A DNA stretch of 64,000 nt from Medicago truncatula (GCF_003473485.1 NC_053045.1:52928494-52992493), one strand, 5' to 3'; shown: positions 22,601 to 35,865, counted from the first letter of the stretch. Notes: a model not told the origin generated them from the sequence alone. Made by a program: numbers and translations.

Positions 22601-24597
22601 ATGTAATGGAAACAAATAAGGCTAGCAAAAATGCTAGCTTTCCTTGTATTGAACAAGACATTGAATTATCAATTGTAGGAGAAAAATTTATCAGTTGTAC
22701 TTTTAGTTAGTCTTAAATACAGTGAAGTTGCTTCTGTTTTTATCACATGCAAGGGCAATGCAGGCATAACGACAAACGTACAACACCTTCCCTAGCAGAA
22801 AATAGGTCAATTTTCCTTTCTGAATTAATTGTATATAGTATCATATCATCAAATATAAATTATTGAGACCGTATAGCTGTAAAAGTAAACAAGGATAACA
22901 AATTCAACGCAAAATCCTATTTACCGATGTATACATTTTGCTTTTCACCTTAATTTGTCATTATATAATCCAAATTCTTTGACATAATGCAACTAGGGAT
23001 TAAAATATATTGTAAGAATTGAAGATCCCTATTAATATTTTATTAAGAGCTAATCACAGAAATTTGTAATCAACTAGGTTACATATAAAGATAATAAACA
23101 TTCTTATTATTGGCAACTTTAAAACAATATTGAAAATCGACATCCTACCTACTCTATAATTTTTATTTGTTTTTTTATAAAATAAAAAAATTCAATAAAT
23201 GCACAACATAATTTCTATAAAAAAAAAAAAAGGGAAAATAATTTTAGGACACAATACAAAGTGCCCACGTGAGAGTCCTCAGGCTTTTACACCGCATATG
23301 TAAAAGCTCTTGTCGCCAAATTACATGCCAATAAAGGGAAAGACTAACATACCGACAGGTTGACAAATTTTCAAATGCTCTATTCAATCCTTGATAACGA
23401 CTCTAAACTCAGTAGTAATATTTGATTATAGTCAAAATCAAACTTATATATATATTTATATATACTATTTAATTTCGATGAAAGAAAAAATTAAGCTCAC
23501 CACTAGGAAGAAAATATGATAAATATACTTCCTTAAACTTATAACATTTCCTTATTTTTTTATTGTGTGAGGGTGATCCTAATGTAAACTAAATATTTGT
23601 TACATAATTATTTACCGCAAATTCATTCAACATCTTAAGAGAGAAAGGAAAAAAAATGTGATTAAATAGATTTGATATGTTAGCAATATGATAAAAAGAG
23701 AGTGATAAAGAGAAAATTAAATCTTATATGAATGTTGAGAAAATTAAGGTGTTCAAGCATAATGATTCAGTAAAAATATGTAAACTAAATACAAATATTT
23801 ACGATGGACACAAGAAATAAAGAGTAATGGTAGATGGACGTCCTACATAAGGGCACTCATTTGACACCCGATCATTGGTGGTGGTCGGTCAGCAATCCCA
23901 CAATGATTGGAGGTGGAACTCTGGTGGTCTTACGGTGGTCAGCCGCTTCCCACTACTATTGGTATTATTAAATAGTTTTTCACAACATTATATTATATTT
24001 ATCCAACTCTTTAACGAATTCACACTTTTTTTTATTTATTTAAACTCTATTTTATGTCAAATTAAATTATTCATTTCAATCACAAAAGAATAAAATTTAG
24101 TTTCATCAAAATAATGGCTTTTGTGCACTTCACCCTACATCAAAAATAGTAACTTCCCTTTCAAAGATAAAAAACTGTCACACATCTTTTTTGGAATAAC
24201 ACTGGTTTTCTTTCTTTCTTAACACTTTTTTTACACTTGACACTTTTTCTCTTAATCAAAAAACACTTCACCCCCACACCAAGAAAACTCTCTCTATATA
24301 CTCAGAAACTTACTGACTTGTGTCTGCATCACTCAAGACCTTGCCTCCCTCTATATATATCTCAACACCTTTTTTATTATCATATTGTTTATAACCGATT
24401 TTTTTGTCTAAAGAAATTCAACAAAATTCAAAACACACTAATTGTTTTATTTTGTGCGACCGCAGAAGTTCGAACAAGTTAACAAGTAGACTCATAGGCT
24501 TGATGGTTGTTTTTGAAATAGGTTGAAATATCTCTAAATTAGATTTGGATTTTATGGTTGAAATAGGTTGAAAACGGTTTCAAGTCTAATTGCTAAA

Positions 24598-24886
24598 GAA
24601 AAAAAAAAGACTTGAATGAAAATGACGATCAAATTAAAAACAACTTGAAAGATAAAAGGCCAAGAAAGTAAATGAATTGAAATATAATGCTTTCGAAGGT
24701 AAAATTACTTAAAATATAAAGTATTATGAATTGAAATTAAAAAAAAAAAAGATTTAAAAGACCATGAAAGGTATACTTAAAGTTCAAAAAACTTGGAGTT
24801 TGTTTTTGGTTGGGAGTATGCTTCAAAAATTAAGTATTCAACCATAAAATTTGATCGTCATTTTCATTCAAAGTCTTTTTTTTTGT
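24598..24886. repeat. Inverted repeat with about 38-bp arms
   Basis: GACTTGAATGAAAATGACGA (from about 24609, preceded by an A run) is repeated inverted at about 24848-24886 (TCGTCATTTTCATTCAAAGT) with one indel; the loop is about 210 nt. A second small hairpin, GTCATTG...CAATGAC, follows at about 24886-24927. The transcript could fold, but no known microRNA was recognised. Confidence 0.65.
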
Positions 24887-25812
24887 CATTGAAGTAGTAG
24901 TCACTCAGTAACTACCACTCCAATGACAAACTCGGTTGTAGTAGTTACTTTAGTGAGTTAGATAGATTGTGCGTTGTGGATCGACAAACACCTTAAATTT
25001 GCTCTTCGTCGGCTGATACTCTATCAAATTTAAGTCTTCATATATATAACATGTTCGGGAAAAGTACATTTTCTCCACTACTCTCATTAATAGGAAGTGC
25101 GATGAAGCTCGTCATGCTCTACAAATGTGTTTCGCAATTCAGAGTTTTTTCATATCCGTGATTATTGTTGCATCTTCTTGTATTTTCGTTCAAAACTTTG
25201 ACTTTATGTTTACTCTTTGTCCATTTCAACAAACTAAAATTTCTCCAATAAACATACGATAAAAATTCTAAGAGAGCCGAAACACATTGTAATAAGTTAT
25301 TGCTTGGGATTTGATAGTTTTCATGGAAACACTTTGTAATAAAAATTCTAACAGAGCCAGAACACAATTATCTATATTCAACAAGGGCCTAATAAAATTA
25401 AGAGGTGAAGTCCACCATTGAGTTCTATATATAATAACCTCGGGGAGGCTCCTAGAGTTCTGTATTTGTTAGAAACTCAAATAATTCTCTTTCAAAAAAA
25501 AAAAAAGAAACTCAAATAATTCAAAATGTACCTTATATTAATAATAATATAAAAATATATTTTGTTTGAATATATTATATATGTTTCATTCATGTTCACA
25601 TGAACAATCAGTCTTTTGGTAAAACTTATTAACCATTTTACCTCAATAATTTGATTATAAAAGAATTTACTTTATATGCACTAAAAACCTAAAACAGTAA
25701 AATAAAAAAGCATTGTTCTTAAAGTATTTTTAATATATACAATTGTGTATGTCTTAAATAATTTATATATATACAATTATGTTCAAACAAATATTGCTCT
25801 TGAAGTATCCCT

Positions 25813-25836
25813 AAAAAAAAAAAAAAAAAAAAAAAA
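25813..25836. repeat. Poly(A)24 tract
   Basis: Uninterrupted run of 24 A on the plus strand. Confidence 0.9.
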
Positions 25837-26912
25837 GCATTGCATTGAAGTGGAACAATATGTAATGTTGGTATTATGCCGAAGTAAAAATAAACGAAGG
25901 ACACAAATATACTTGCTCTGTCCTGTCCACGAGGGCATGCCAGAGCTGCATTGCTGTGCAGAGAAGTGGACCATATACATATTAACTGCTTGCTACTACC
26001 TTTTTTCTAATACCACATACTACATGCCTTGCTACTTATATGTATGTCATGTTCAAATTGACACCTTACCCTTCTCAATATCTATATATAGACTCTTTTT
26101 ATTTTTATTTATTTGATAAACTAAGAATATATACATGTGGATATATCTAGTGCCACATGAACTGTATTTTAATTTCCTGATTAATTGGACAAGGTATCTA
26201 GCAACCCAACATTATATATATTATATATATCAATCTCAGAGCTAGCTAGCTAGCAAGCTGCTCAGTCAATGCATGTTTGGTCCCACTTTAGTTCAATTTA
26301 GCAAAGTGCAACCGCTATCTATTTGAAAAGTATTTAACCTAAATTGAATCCAATCAAATATATTTATTTATATAAAAAGAAAATTCATGGTGAGTGAGGA
26401 TATTGGATAGTGACGGTAGCTAGCTAGAGAAATCAATTGGTATTTATGTGTTTGGTGGTTGCTGTCATTCACACTTCAAAGTGGACGCGGATTCCACTAT
26501 ATACTTCTTTCTTTCTTTTTTTTCATGTCACCACAATTCCCCTCTAAACTCTAAAATATCTTTCACTCTTCTCTTCAATACTTTTAATTATCAACCCCCA
26601 GTATGCACTCATCTTCGCCTGAATTAACGAGACCTAATTAAATAATTTGTTACAATAACATGTGATTCACCTTTTTTTTTTTTTTAGGGTTTTTCCTTCT
26701 AATAATCAAGTTATAGATATGAAATATTCACTCTTTTTTTTTTGACAAAAGATACTAAAGTATTCACTATTAGGTTGATCTAGTGTTAAGCTAACAAAAA
26801 AAACTCTATAATATTATTATTTATATTCTTATTTCATCTTATATTACCACGCATCCAACATAGAGTGAAAATAAATAATAAATAATCGTTAGCCTATGTT
26901 AGTTAGATTTAA

Positions 26913-27310
26913 GACTTAAATATGTATTTGATCCTTGCAATTAGGGGTCGTTTAAAAATTGGTCTCTGTATTCGCTAATCCTTACAAACTAGCCTTGCAA
27001 TCATTAATCATTTAAAATTTAGTCCTTTGACCAACTTAATCACTGCCACGTCACTAATTTGATGACGTGGCAATCACTGCCAAACATGAAATTCCAATTT
27101 TGCCCTTAAGAAGAGGACAAAATATTGAAGAAAGAATTGGAAACCCAGGGGTAAAATTGGAATTTCATGTGGTGTGGCAGTGATTAAGTGGGGAGAGGGA
27201 CGAAATTTTAAATGATTAAACAATGCAGGGGTAAATTGCCAGGATTAGCGATTACAGGGACCAATTTTTAAACGACCTCTAATTGCAAGGATCAAATACA
27301 TATTTAAGCC
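26913..27310. mobile_element. Fold-back Mutator-like MITE, second family
   Basis: Ends GACTTAAATATGTATTTGAT and (reverse complement) GGCTTAAATATGTATTTGAT begin inverted arms of about 70 bp or more that share the pieces CCTTGCAATTAG and GTCGTTTAAAAATTGGT. TAGATTTAA at 26904-26912 and 27311-27319 is a perfect 9-bp target duplication. The 398-bp body is non-coding. TIR style and 9-bp duplication fit Mutator-like MITEs. Confidence 0.85.
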
Positions 27311-30300
27311 TAGATTTAATTAGTGTGTAGTTGTTCATTGTCAGTGTAAGTTTTTTTTAGGTGTACCATTAGTGTAGGTTGTTTTCCACGAATATTCAGT
27401 CGTATGTCTTTAATTTAATTAATATATTTTGTGTTAGTCTACATTTATTTTATACGTATATTTAATGATATATTGTTATGTCTGTTGTGAACTCAAATCT
27501 CATACTAATAAATTTAAATTTGTGGAGCATAAAGAAAGTAGTAACTAATATCAAAGTAACCTCAAGCAACAACAACACTAATAAACATATATCTAATCTA
27601 AAAATCAAGTGTAAAACACAAAACCACAATCAAAATTATAAAGAGAGAGGAGAAACAAAATACACAAAGAAATGTTTACCCAGGTCGGTCCAACAGTGAC
27701 TTATTCTGGGGGAGAGATTGATCCCTCTAATCTACTCTCAACGAGTTTTTTACAAAGAGATACAAATGGTTACAAGAAATTGGCTTCAGCAAGCTCTCCA
27801 AGAGCAAAACCTAATTTCTACCATTTTCCCAATCTCTTCCCAAGAACAACAGGCTCAATGATTTCACTCAACCAATTTGTTTACAAATGTTTCCAAATCC
27901 AAGAGAACCCTCACCAAATACCTTCAACCTTAAAATTATCTTCTTTGATTTTTCAAGTGTCTCTCTCTTGAAGCTCTACCTCAAAAATGAACCATGAAAC
28001 CTTAAATAATGCTCAAACTTGTGCAAGATCGTGTCACGATTTTCCTAAATCGTGTAATGATAACTAATACATAATATTGTACTACATCTTTATCTCAAAA
28101 TTGTGCTACGATATTTACCATCGCGCCACAATTTTCTGTCAGCTTCATCTGCATCCTGCCTCAAATTCGTGACACGATTCAATGAATATGAAAATATAAG
28201 AGTTGACATATTTTTAATTAGATAACAACACATCATTAGATGCATATGTAAAACAATCGCACATCGACAAAGTATATTAATTGAATTCTTTTACAAATGT
28301 TCAATATAATATCTTTTGTTTTTTGACAAAAAATGTTCAATATAATATGTAAGATGCAATTAAATGTATGTGTAATTTTTTTTTTTATATGATTGTACAT
28401 ATTAATTAAATTCATGCTAATTTGGCGTTTATAAAATAAAAATTGTGCGGCAATTAATAATTAATATAATTAGAGACATTACTGCATGTAGCCAGGTTCC
28501 AATTATTAATGTGCAGTAGTACACCAAGTTGATGCTTAACTACTGATATGCAGACACAGCACAGAGATATCATATATCATATTCATCTTCATATAATATA
28601 AAACTATATTAAGTTGGCAATGACGTTAGCCAAACAATTTGGTGAACGTTGTAAGGGTCTGCTGGAATTGGACAAGTGCTTCATTAGTTTAGACAGTCGG
28701 AATCTTAGTGTTCATGGCGCTGATCACTGCGCAGAGCAGCCCTTAATATCATAGTACTACTCAATAATATCAGGTCGTTCTTATATTGTATACCCTAAAG
28801 TCTTCTCTTTCTAATATTTTCTATTTCTTCCATTTTTTCTTTATTTTTTTTCAAAATCCTCCATTTATTTTTCTTTTAAACTCCCAAACAAAACTTATAG
28901 GTAAAATATACTTTTATTACTTACAAAGTGAGATCATATGAAATTAGTTTCTATCAATTTTTTATTTGAGTTTTAGTCCCCCACATCTTTGCTGTTCGAA
29001 ATATTATTTTTTGTTGCCAAATTTTAAATAGAATAATGTTTTATGAACACCATTTTTTTCCCATACCCCTATTATACATCCAATGCGACACTAGGGACAT
29101 TTTTATATTTGTTTTTGAAATTACATATGTTTTGATCTCCATTGGCCAAATATCCGTTCTTTTTCTCTTCTTGATTCAATAACCAATACATAGGACAATG
29201 AGGGGAACTCAGATGCTTTCTTCTCTTCTTCACTTTAAAAATACTTCTTTTATCAAGAGCAAAATTAGACAATAATAATTTTAAAGTTTCCCACAAGCCA
29301 TGCAAGGATTAAGAAGAGGCAATAACCTTAAAATTTCATCATCAAACTTAATACTCATAGCAAAGATCTAATTCATAATTTCTTAGAAAGTATTCAAACA
29401 GCATGCCAACGAAATTCCTTCTTGAAGTTTTAAGTTAACGTTTTTTTTATTTAATCAAATACATCTTGTTATATTAATTCTCTATCTTTCTCCCCATTAA
29501 AATGGTTCAAAAGATTATCATCAACCCACTAACTAACAAATGTATATGCACACATGTTTGTATAGTAGGGTCCACTCATCGTCGGTCTTATTATCCAACT
29601 ACACTACATGAAACATATCCTTCATCTTTTCTTTTCAAAAGGTATAGCCTGACTTACTCAAGGTCACCACCATGTGAGATGTGTCGACTTCCATCCATTC
29701 ACCGCAAATTATTATTAACCATAAGAGAATTAATTAAAACTTTGATACCATGTTATGGGACTAGAGCACGCGATGAAACAGTCAAAACTCATTATATTCT
29801 GCCTTCCTTGTTGAACTTGAACAAGAAAAACTGCAAAACAAAGCCAACACCAATAATTATATCAATAAATGAGAAGGAAAAAAATTATAAATAGGACACC
29901 TTAAATTGAACGTTGAAAACATAAGCTAGCCAAATAAAATTCACAAAACAAAAGCTAGCCAAAACTTCCACTACATAAAATATTAGGCATACCAAAGTCT
30001 TCTATTAGTACTAGGAAACAAGCACTAAGAAACTAGTTATTATACCAAAAATGCAATAATTCTGGATTCTTTAGGGAATTTGTAATCTCGTTGGGAAGTT
30101 GACTAGAGATTTTATTTGGCTGGGTACCAGTCATCACGAGTTTCATCTTGTTGATTGAGATAAGGTTACTATACACCAAAACATAAAAGGGTGTTCTAAT
30201 GTGAAGCGTGCTAGAGAGGCTAATATATACTTCTATGTTAGATAAAATAGTTTCGAGCATGTGACATGACCGTAATAAGCTTTGGGTTCAAATTATGAGT

Positions 30301-30432
30301 CATGAGACTTCTTCCTATTTTTGGAGACAAAGTAATATTATGGACTCATCTTACATTGGAAACTCTATCAAGAAGACTGATTGGTGTAGTTTGGGTTCAT
30401 GATACTCTGCACAAATTCAGGGATGTTTATTT

Positions 30433-30776
30433 AGGGTAAGTTTGTTTTAACTTAAAAATAAAAAAATAGATTTTGTGTTAGAAAATTTTTTAGATTCTTT
30501 TTTAGAGATTTTTAAAAAAATCTGAAGCTATTTGTGTTTGTTTACTATAAAAAAATGATTTTTAATTAGTTCATGTCTTACCTCCTTATATTTGAAAAAA
30601 AATAAAATAGAATTTGAGAAAAGATAATCCTAACAACTTTTCATTATAAAGTCAAAATAGATTTTTGTGATAAAATGATTTTTTTACAAATCCTAACCAA
30701 ACATTTAAAAGTGACAAAAGTGATCTAAAACAAGAGTAGATTTTTTCTTCAAAAAATCTAAAACAAACAGGACCAT
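30433..30776. mobile_element. Putative hAT-type MITE
   Basis: Left end AGGGTAAGTTTGTTTTA and right end (reverse complement) GGTCCTGTTTGTTTTAGA are inverted copies sharing GTTTGTTTTA, with AT-rich non-coding sequence between. The GTTTGTTTT terminus is common among plant hAT MITEs. No 8-bp duplication could be fixed. Confidence 0.4.
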
Positions 30777-30790
30777 AAGTCTCTTTTTTT

Positions 30791-30866
30791 GTGGTGTCTG
30801 GAGTTCGAACCTCAAATCTCACATATATTATACATTGTTCTTAGCAACTGAGTTAGATTCACGGAG
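30791..30866 (-). repeat. tRNA-like SINE piece
   Basis: On the minus strand, AACTCAGTTGCTAAGAACAA is followed by GAGGTTCGAACTCC, matching the A-box/B-box arrangement of the SINE-like pieces at 35755 and 36740. Confidence 0.5.
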
Positions 30867-31392
30867 ACTGAACATAAGACTTAAGAGGGATTCTCTCAGT
30901 TTGAATCACAAAAGAAATTTTCATCTCCGGTGAAAATGCTTGGAGAATCTTCTTTCCTAGGAAGCAGTTGTTTTTCTATTTCTTTTGTTTATCTTTTTCT
31001 AATGTTATCTACAAAAAATAACGTCATCCACCTTGTAAATTACATATAATTCTATTTTTCTTTTTATTGTGGATTTGATATATAAGAAGTCTACCATTGT
31101 ATTATGTCTGTATAAAAATAAATGTCATTTTAACCAAAAAAATATTTTAAAATATTATTAAAAAATAAGTCAATAGTTAATTCAGATAATATAGTAAAAT
31201 TGATAATTTCTTTCATCCAATTATTGCATTTATCCTTAAACAAAATATTAAACGACTCTCCTTAAAAAAAAAATCTTAAACAACTTTCATTTTAAAATGA
31301 ACGGAGGAAGTATCTTTAAAATTCACTAGGTAAACAAAGATTCAATAAATGTGTGTTTTCTAGTGCCACTTTTTTAGTGTTTAAAGATAGGA

Positions 31393-32175
31393 AAAAGATT
31401 GGTAGACCACTCCAATCTGAACACACCTTCTACCACTCCTACTCAGCAATTTTTTTTTTTTGTTTATTCATTTTCAACCCAAAAATAAAATAAAAAGAAA
31501 TAAAAAACAAATCATTGTTTTTCTTTCTCTCTCAACGGAAGGAACCCATCTTTCTCTCTTTGGTCACCCTTTATTCTCCCTCTTAGACAACCTCTCCCGC
31601 CGCTACAACCACCGCCTCTCACCGGCCGTTTTCTCTCTCACATCTCACACCACTCATCCACTGCTCTCTTGTCGATCTTAGTTCCGTTCGTCGTCCTCCA
31701 TTCTCCTCTCACCTTTGTCCTCTGTTCTCCTCACAAGACACTGTTTATGCGTTTAAATTTTTCCATATATGAGTTGTTTCAATTGAGTTGGTGGGCTTGA
31801 ATACTTAATGTTGTTCCAATTTTGAGTAGCTGGATTTGATTTGCTTTTATGGTGAGGTTGTGTTGGCTAGTGAGAAGCAGAGGGTGGGGTGACGGTGGTG
31901 GTGAGGGATGGTAGAGAGAGAAAAGAGAGAGGGTGAGGCAGCAAGGATGACGGTGGTGGTTGTAGCAACTGTGAGTGGTGCGAGACGGTGGAGAGAGAAG
32001 ACGTGAGAGGGTCAAGGGAATGAGTTGATACATAAGGGAGAATTGTGTGTCTTACAAATTTTCCCCTGATTTTTAGTTGTTGGACAAAATTGCCCCCAGA
32101 TTAATTAATAAAAAAAGCCACATAGAGGGTGTACAATAGGGGTATGCCACATGGGGATGTCCTTGTATCGTTGCT
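31393..32175. mobile_element. Possible insertion between 13-bp direct repeats
   Basis: TTTAAAGATAGGA occurs at 31380-31392 and 32176-32188, flanking 783 bp with unusually CT/GA-rich, GC-richer content (31530-31740 and 31860-32020) unlike its surroundings. No inverted termini and no clear poly(A) were seen, so the class is unknown and chance repetition is possible. Confidence 0.35.
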
Positions 32176-32255
32176 TTTAAAGATAGGATTAGATTTACAC
32201 ATTTTGCCACTTTATTTTTCAACAAATGAATTTCGAATTGCCACATTTTTAAAGG

Positions 32256-34034
32256 AGTGAATACCCAAATTTGTCTCTGACTTTGCACGAATCGGACAAA
32301 AGTGTCCCATAATTTATCGAAATGCACACTTTGTCCCTAAATTTAACAAACGTCCATCAAAATAGTCCTTCCGTCCAAATGCTCCGTTAGTGTTGCTCAG
32401 CTGTCGTCCTACATGTCCTGTTGTCTTGAATACGTGTCTACAAGGACCAATTTGATGGAAACGCTAAAAATTTCAGTTTTGCTTTTTAAATTCAATTTTT
32501 TCTATTTTTCCAAATTTACCCCTTTATTCCCCATACATTTCCATCCTCACATTTCAGTCAGAACATCAAACACGTCTCTGACCTTTCTTCTTCTCGCTAA
32601 AACCTTCATCATCATCATCTACGGTGAGGAACATTGCAAAAGATTTCGTTATGACATACAATTTCGTCGTTTCTTAAGGTAACGCCTCTTGTTCATTTTC
32701 TATTCAGTCATGTTCGTTTCCTCCCTTTTTTGTGTCCGTTTTTGTGATTTTCGTTTTCAGTTTTTAGGCATTCGTTTTCAACTTTAAACTTCATTTCATG
32801 CTTGCTTTGATGTTCGTTTTTTCTTACTTTGATTGTGTTTTTTAGATTACTGATATTAGGGTTTTGTGTTAAAGTCTTAAAATACAGAAAATGTTGGAGG
32901 TGTTGCAGAAAATGTTGGAGGTGTATCAGGAAATGCAGAAAATCTTGTTGCTGAAAATGATGGACAAGTTGCACAAAATGTTGAAAATGTCAATGTTGGA
33001 AGTGTTGTTACTGGAAATGTTGCAATTCAGGGACAAAATGTTGTCAATGGTGTTGCAAATGAAGTAGTGCTTGGACAGGTATGACTGTTAAATTTTAAGG
33101 ATCGATTTGCTAGTAAGTGTAATAATTTAAGGACTTATTTGATTGAAGGTTTTTGAATTAGGGACTGATATGATTGAAATTGTTGTTGCAAGGTGTTCCT
33201 CCATGGAGGTATGACATATTAGAGGGCCAATTATTTCAAATGAGAGGCCTAAACAAACACCAATGAGAAGCCCTACACCAGCACATCCAACTGCTCCTGG
33301 AGTTATTAAAGTACCATATCCAAATTATGGTCCATCCGGTTTAACTCAACCTAAGTTCATGGAGTTTATCCCAAATCCCGGCTTTCCAAAGAAGTGATAC
33401 TTTATGCATGTTTAAATTATGTTTTTGGAACTGTAATATTTCGACTTGTTTAAATTATGCCCCCTAGATGAGTTTCTTTTTTGGCTATGTAATATTTAAG
33501 AACATCCTTCTATGACTTATGACTTGTTAATGCCGCGGAGTTTGGTTGATTTTGCCTATGTAATATTTCAAACTTAAGACTTATGACTTATTTAATGGTA
33601 TTTTCAATGATGAAGTTGTATGTTATGTCTTTTTCACTCTGTTTTGCAAATATATGCTTCAAGGATCAAATTGGATATATGTTTATAAAATTCAAGGACT
33701 TATTTGATGGATTTTTAATATAATTTAAGGATCGATTTGATAGTAAGTAAAAAGCAACATGGACAAAATTGCACAACATTTTTTGCGGTCAATCAATTTC
33801 ATCCTTGGTAATTTTTGTCACTATCAGCCAATTTAGTCCCTGCTTATGTGGCATCTGACATGACAACCCATGTGAGGTTAACGGCCACGTCATCTCCGTT
33901 AACGCCCCAAATGGACGTAGGGACTAATTTGATTGAGATATGACAAATGCAGGGACAAAGTGTGTATTTCGATAAATTGGAGGACGTTTTTGTCCGATTC
34001 CTGCAAATTCAGGGACGGATTTGGATATTCACTC
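32256..34034 (+). mobile_element. TIR transposon, member 1 of the GAGTGAAT family
   Basis: Inverted ends start GAGTGAATACCCAAATTTGT (left) and GAGTGAATATCCAAATCCGT (right, reverse complement) and remain similar for over 110 bp. ATTTTTAAAG at 32246-32255 and 34035-34044 is a perfect 10-bp target duplication. The 1,779-bp body contains a leader-like CT-rich region after the left end, then a coding relic (about 32885-33400), then a right subterminal region shared with member 2 (52646-54252). The 9-11 bp duplication and long TIRs fit a Mutator-like element; no transposase core is present. Confidence 0.85.
32885..33400 (+). pseudogene. Coding relic inside TIR transposon member 1
   Basis: On the plus strand 32885-33079 reads as an Asn/Val/Gly-rich stretch with two tandem copies of AENVGGV, ending ANEVVLGQ at a GTATGA donor-like site. 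After about 115 bp, a further piece near 33265-33397 reads PTPAHPTAPGVIKVPYPNYG and ends in PNPGFPKK plus TGA. The two could be the last exons of a gene transcribed from the left end of the element. The family is not recognised; a transposase C-terminal tail is only a guess. Low confidence in exact borders. Confidence 0.35.
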
Positions 34035-35088
34035 ATTTTTAAAGGTTAATTTTATGGAGTACAAATAAAATAAATTTTGCATCAGACATAAACTTGTTTT
34101 TCATTATTGAATCAATAAATCTCACCATCAAATCAAATGAAATTAATATAATATTGATTAAATTGTACAAAATAAACTTGTACATGATGAAAATCAATTT
34201 AATTGTACATATTGACAGTCATTTATGGTACACACATCATAAACATATTTTTTTTATTTATAAATATTAAATAAAGTGGAGGGAAAATTATGTCATGTTT
34301 TAACTCCTTGCTCTGCCCCTCTCTTACAATTTTGCAGTCTCCTAAATAATTTGCAGTACAATTACATGGTGTGACATGCACTGCCACCTAAATTAAATCC
34401 TTGTTCTGCCCCTCTCTTACAATTTTGTTTGTGCCATCTGAAAAAGCTGACTTAGTTACAAAAATCCTCAAGCCCCAAAAATAAAAGCACCACATATTCA
34501 AAATTTCTCTCCTTTTTTGGGCAATTATGCTTAACATATGGATCATGGATTCATATTTGTGTATGAGTTATTTGAGCTGAATTCCAACATATGCTACAAA
34601 CACTGTTGGCTTTGTCCTGTAGATATTAAAACAAAGAAATTAATGAATGAATATCAGCCACAACTTGCTTCTTTCGTTGAACTGGCTTTTCTTGTCTTAG
34701 ATAAGATTTTATTTTGAGAGATTGTCTGTTGTGTCACACAATGTTAACTTGTATATATGATTTTTCTACATGTTTGATAAATTATAGTCTCATAATATAT
34801 GTGACTTGAATATTGTATGACAGTTGTAGTTGATTTTTAATTATTTAAGTTGTGTGCGGGATATTAGTCTTAACATCACTCACATCACATTTTTCAGTTG
34901 TTATGTTCCCCGACAGTTTTAATCACATTTGACATTTCCAGCAACACGAGAGATATTTCTCCAGCGAAAGATGTAAAAGTCACGAAGAGACTTTACATTG
35001 TAAAAATATTATTTGAAAACATTTAAGTTGTATGTGAGATAAGAACTTGAAATTAATTTATAAAATTTACAAGATTTTGTAAGAGATG

Positions 35089-35090
<2 letters not shown>

Positions 35091-35120
<30 letters not shown>
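35091..35120. repeat. Poly(T)30 tract
   Basis: Uninterrupted run of T on the plus strand. Confidence 0.9.
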
Positions 35121-35123
<3 letters not shown>

Positions 35124-35652
35124 CAATGTAAAGAATGAATCAGACACAATATAAAAATTTAATATGGTCGAGTTTGGTTCGTTCAGGACCACTTACCATT
35201 TATATACATACCTAAAATCCAGTATTAGTAGTATTGTGGAATTTGTGCCGGTATATGTTAACAGACTTTTGGTATCACAATAACTTTATCAGAATTACCA
35301 TTAATCACCTAATTTTCAAAAATTACACTAGTAACTTTTATAAAATTATGATACTTCACCGTGATTCTAACAAAACTACCATGATATCAAACATACGCTT
35401 AATGATTTGACGATTAATTCTAAACAATTTAATAATTTTTCACGTTAATATGATCCAGCCCTTAATAATTCATAATAGATCCCACTATTTATCCAACATA
35501 TTGTTAACTACGAGTTGTTTTAGCAAATAATCATCCATATAGGTTGGTGTCATGTCAATTTTCTCCAATAATAAAACTTTTTGAGAACACACCTTAATGA
35601 TCTTTAAAAATGCTGTTGAGGGGCTCTAATAACTTTAGAAATAATTTTTTTG

Positions 35653-35654
<2 letters not shown>

Positions 35655-35714
<60 letters not shown>
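35655..35714. repeat. (AT)n/(GT)n microsatellite
   Basis: About 26 AT units followed by four GT units. Confidence 0.95.
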
Positions 35715-35715
<1 letters not shown>

Positions 35716-35754
35716 AATACTCGTACACTAGCAAATTTAAAATTAATATTACGT

Positions 35755-35863
35755 AACTACTAGTTGGTAGGACAATGTATTATTGTATGCAGGGGTTGGG
35801 GTTCGAATCTCGGACATCCCACTTATTCACCTTATAAGATGAATTCTAGCCATTGAACAATGC
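35755..35863 (+). repeat. tRNA-like SINE piece
   Basis: A-box-like CTAGTTGGTAGGACA and B-box-like GGGGTTCGAATCTC about 40 bp apart, followed by CCACTTATTCACCTTATAAG and GAATTCTAGCCATTGA. The same arrangement occurs at 36740-36860. Confidence 0.6.
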
Positions 35864-35865
35864 TA

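Larger units (their letters stand above)
22601..26912. other. Gene-free spacer with inverted repeats and homopolymers
   Basis: About 4.3 kb without recognisable coding sequence. It contains a short perfect inverted repeat (GCTAGCAAAAATGCTAGC near 22621), a 38-bp inverted pair at 24598/24848 listed separately, and an A24 run at 25813-25836. The piece at 24240-24480 looks promoter- or leader-like (CTCTATATATATCTCAACACC) but leads to no gene. Confidence 0.35.
27311..31379. other. Spacer with degraded repeats, no supported gene
   Basis: Frames at 27478-27971, 29072-29305 and 29502-29894 have no recognisable domain. A tRNA-like SINE piece (30791-30866) and a putative hAT-type MITE (30433-30776) are listed separately. 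TTTGATACCATGTTATG at about 29741-29757 resembles, on the minus strand, a copia primer-binding site (TGGTATCA) just after an LTR end, but no LTR pair was found. ATCGTGTCACGATT near 28028 is a short palindrome. Confidence 0.35.
34045..35754. other. AT-rich spacer with homopolymer and AT runs
   Basis: No coding signal. Contains a T30 run (35091-35120) and an (AT)26 run (35655-35706) ending in (GT)4. Confidence 0.4.

Noticed and set aside
27478-27971. Two overlapping open frames of 73 and 99 aa
   Set aside because: Low-complexity Asn/Lys- and Ser-rich text without domains; more likely degraded repeat.
28460-28760. Possible microRNA or structured RNA locus
   Set aside because: Several small complementary pieces but no long stem and no known microRNA sequence.
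29072-29305. 77-aa minus-strand frame (CPMYWLLNQEE...)
   Set aside because: No family recognised, AT-rich context, no splice sites that extend it.
29741-29790. Copia-like primer-binding site on the minus strand
   Set aside because: TGGTATCA follows an ACA end as in copia elements, but no LTR or internal region could be delimited.
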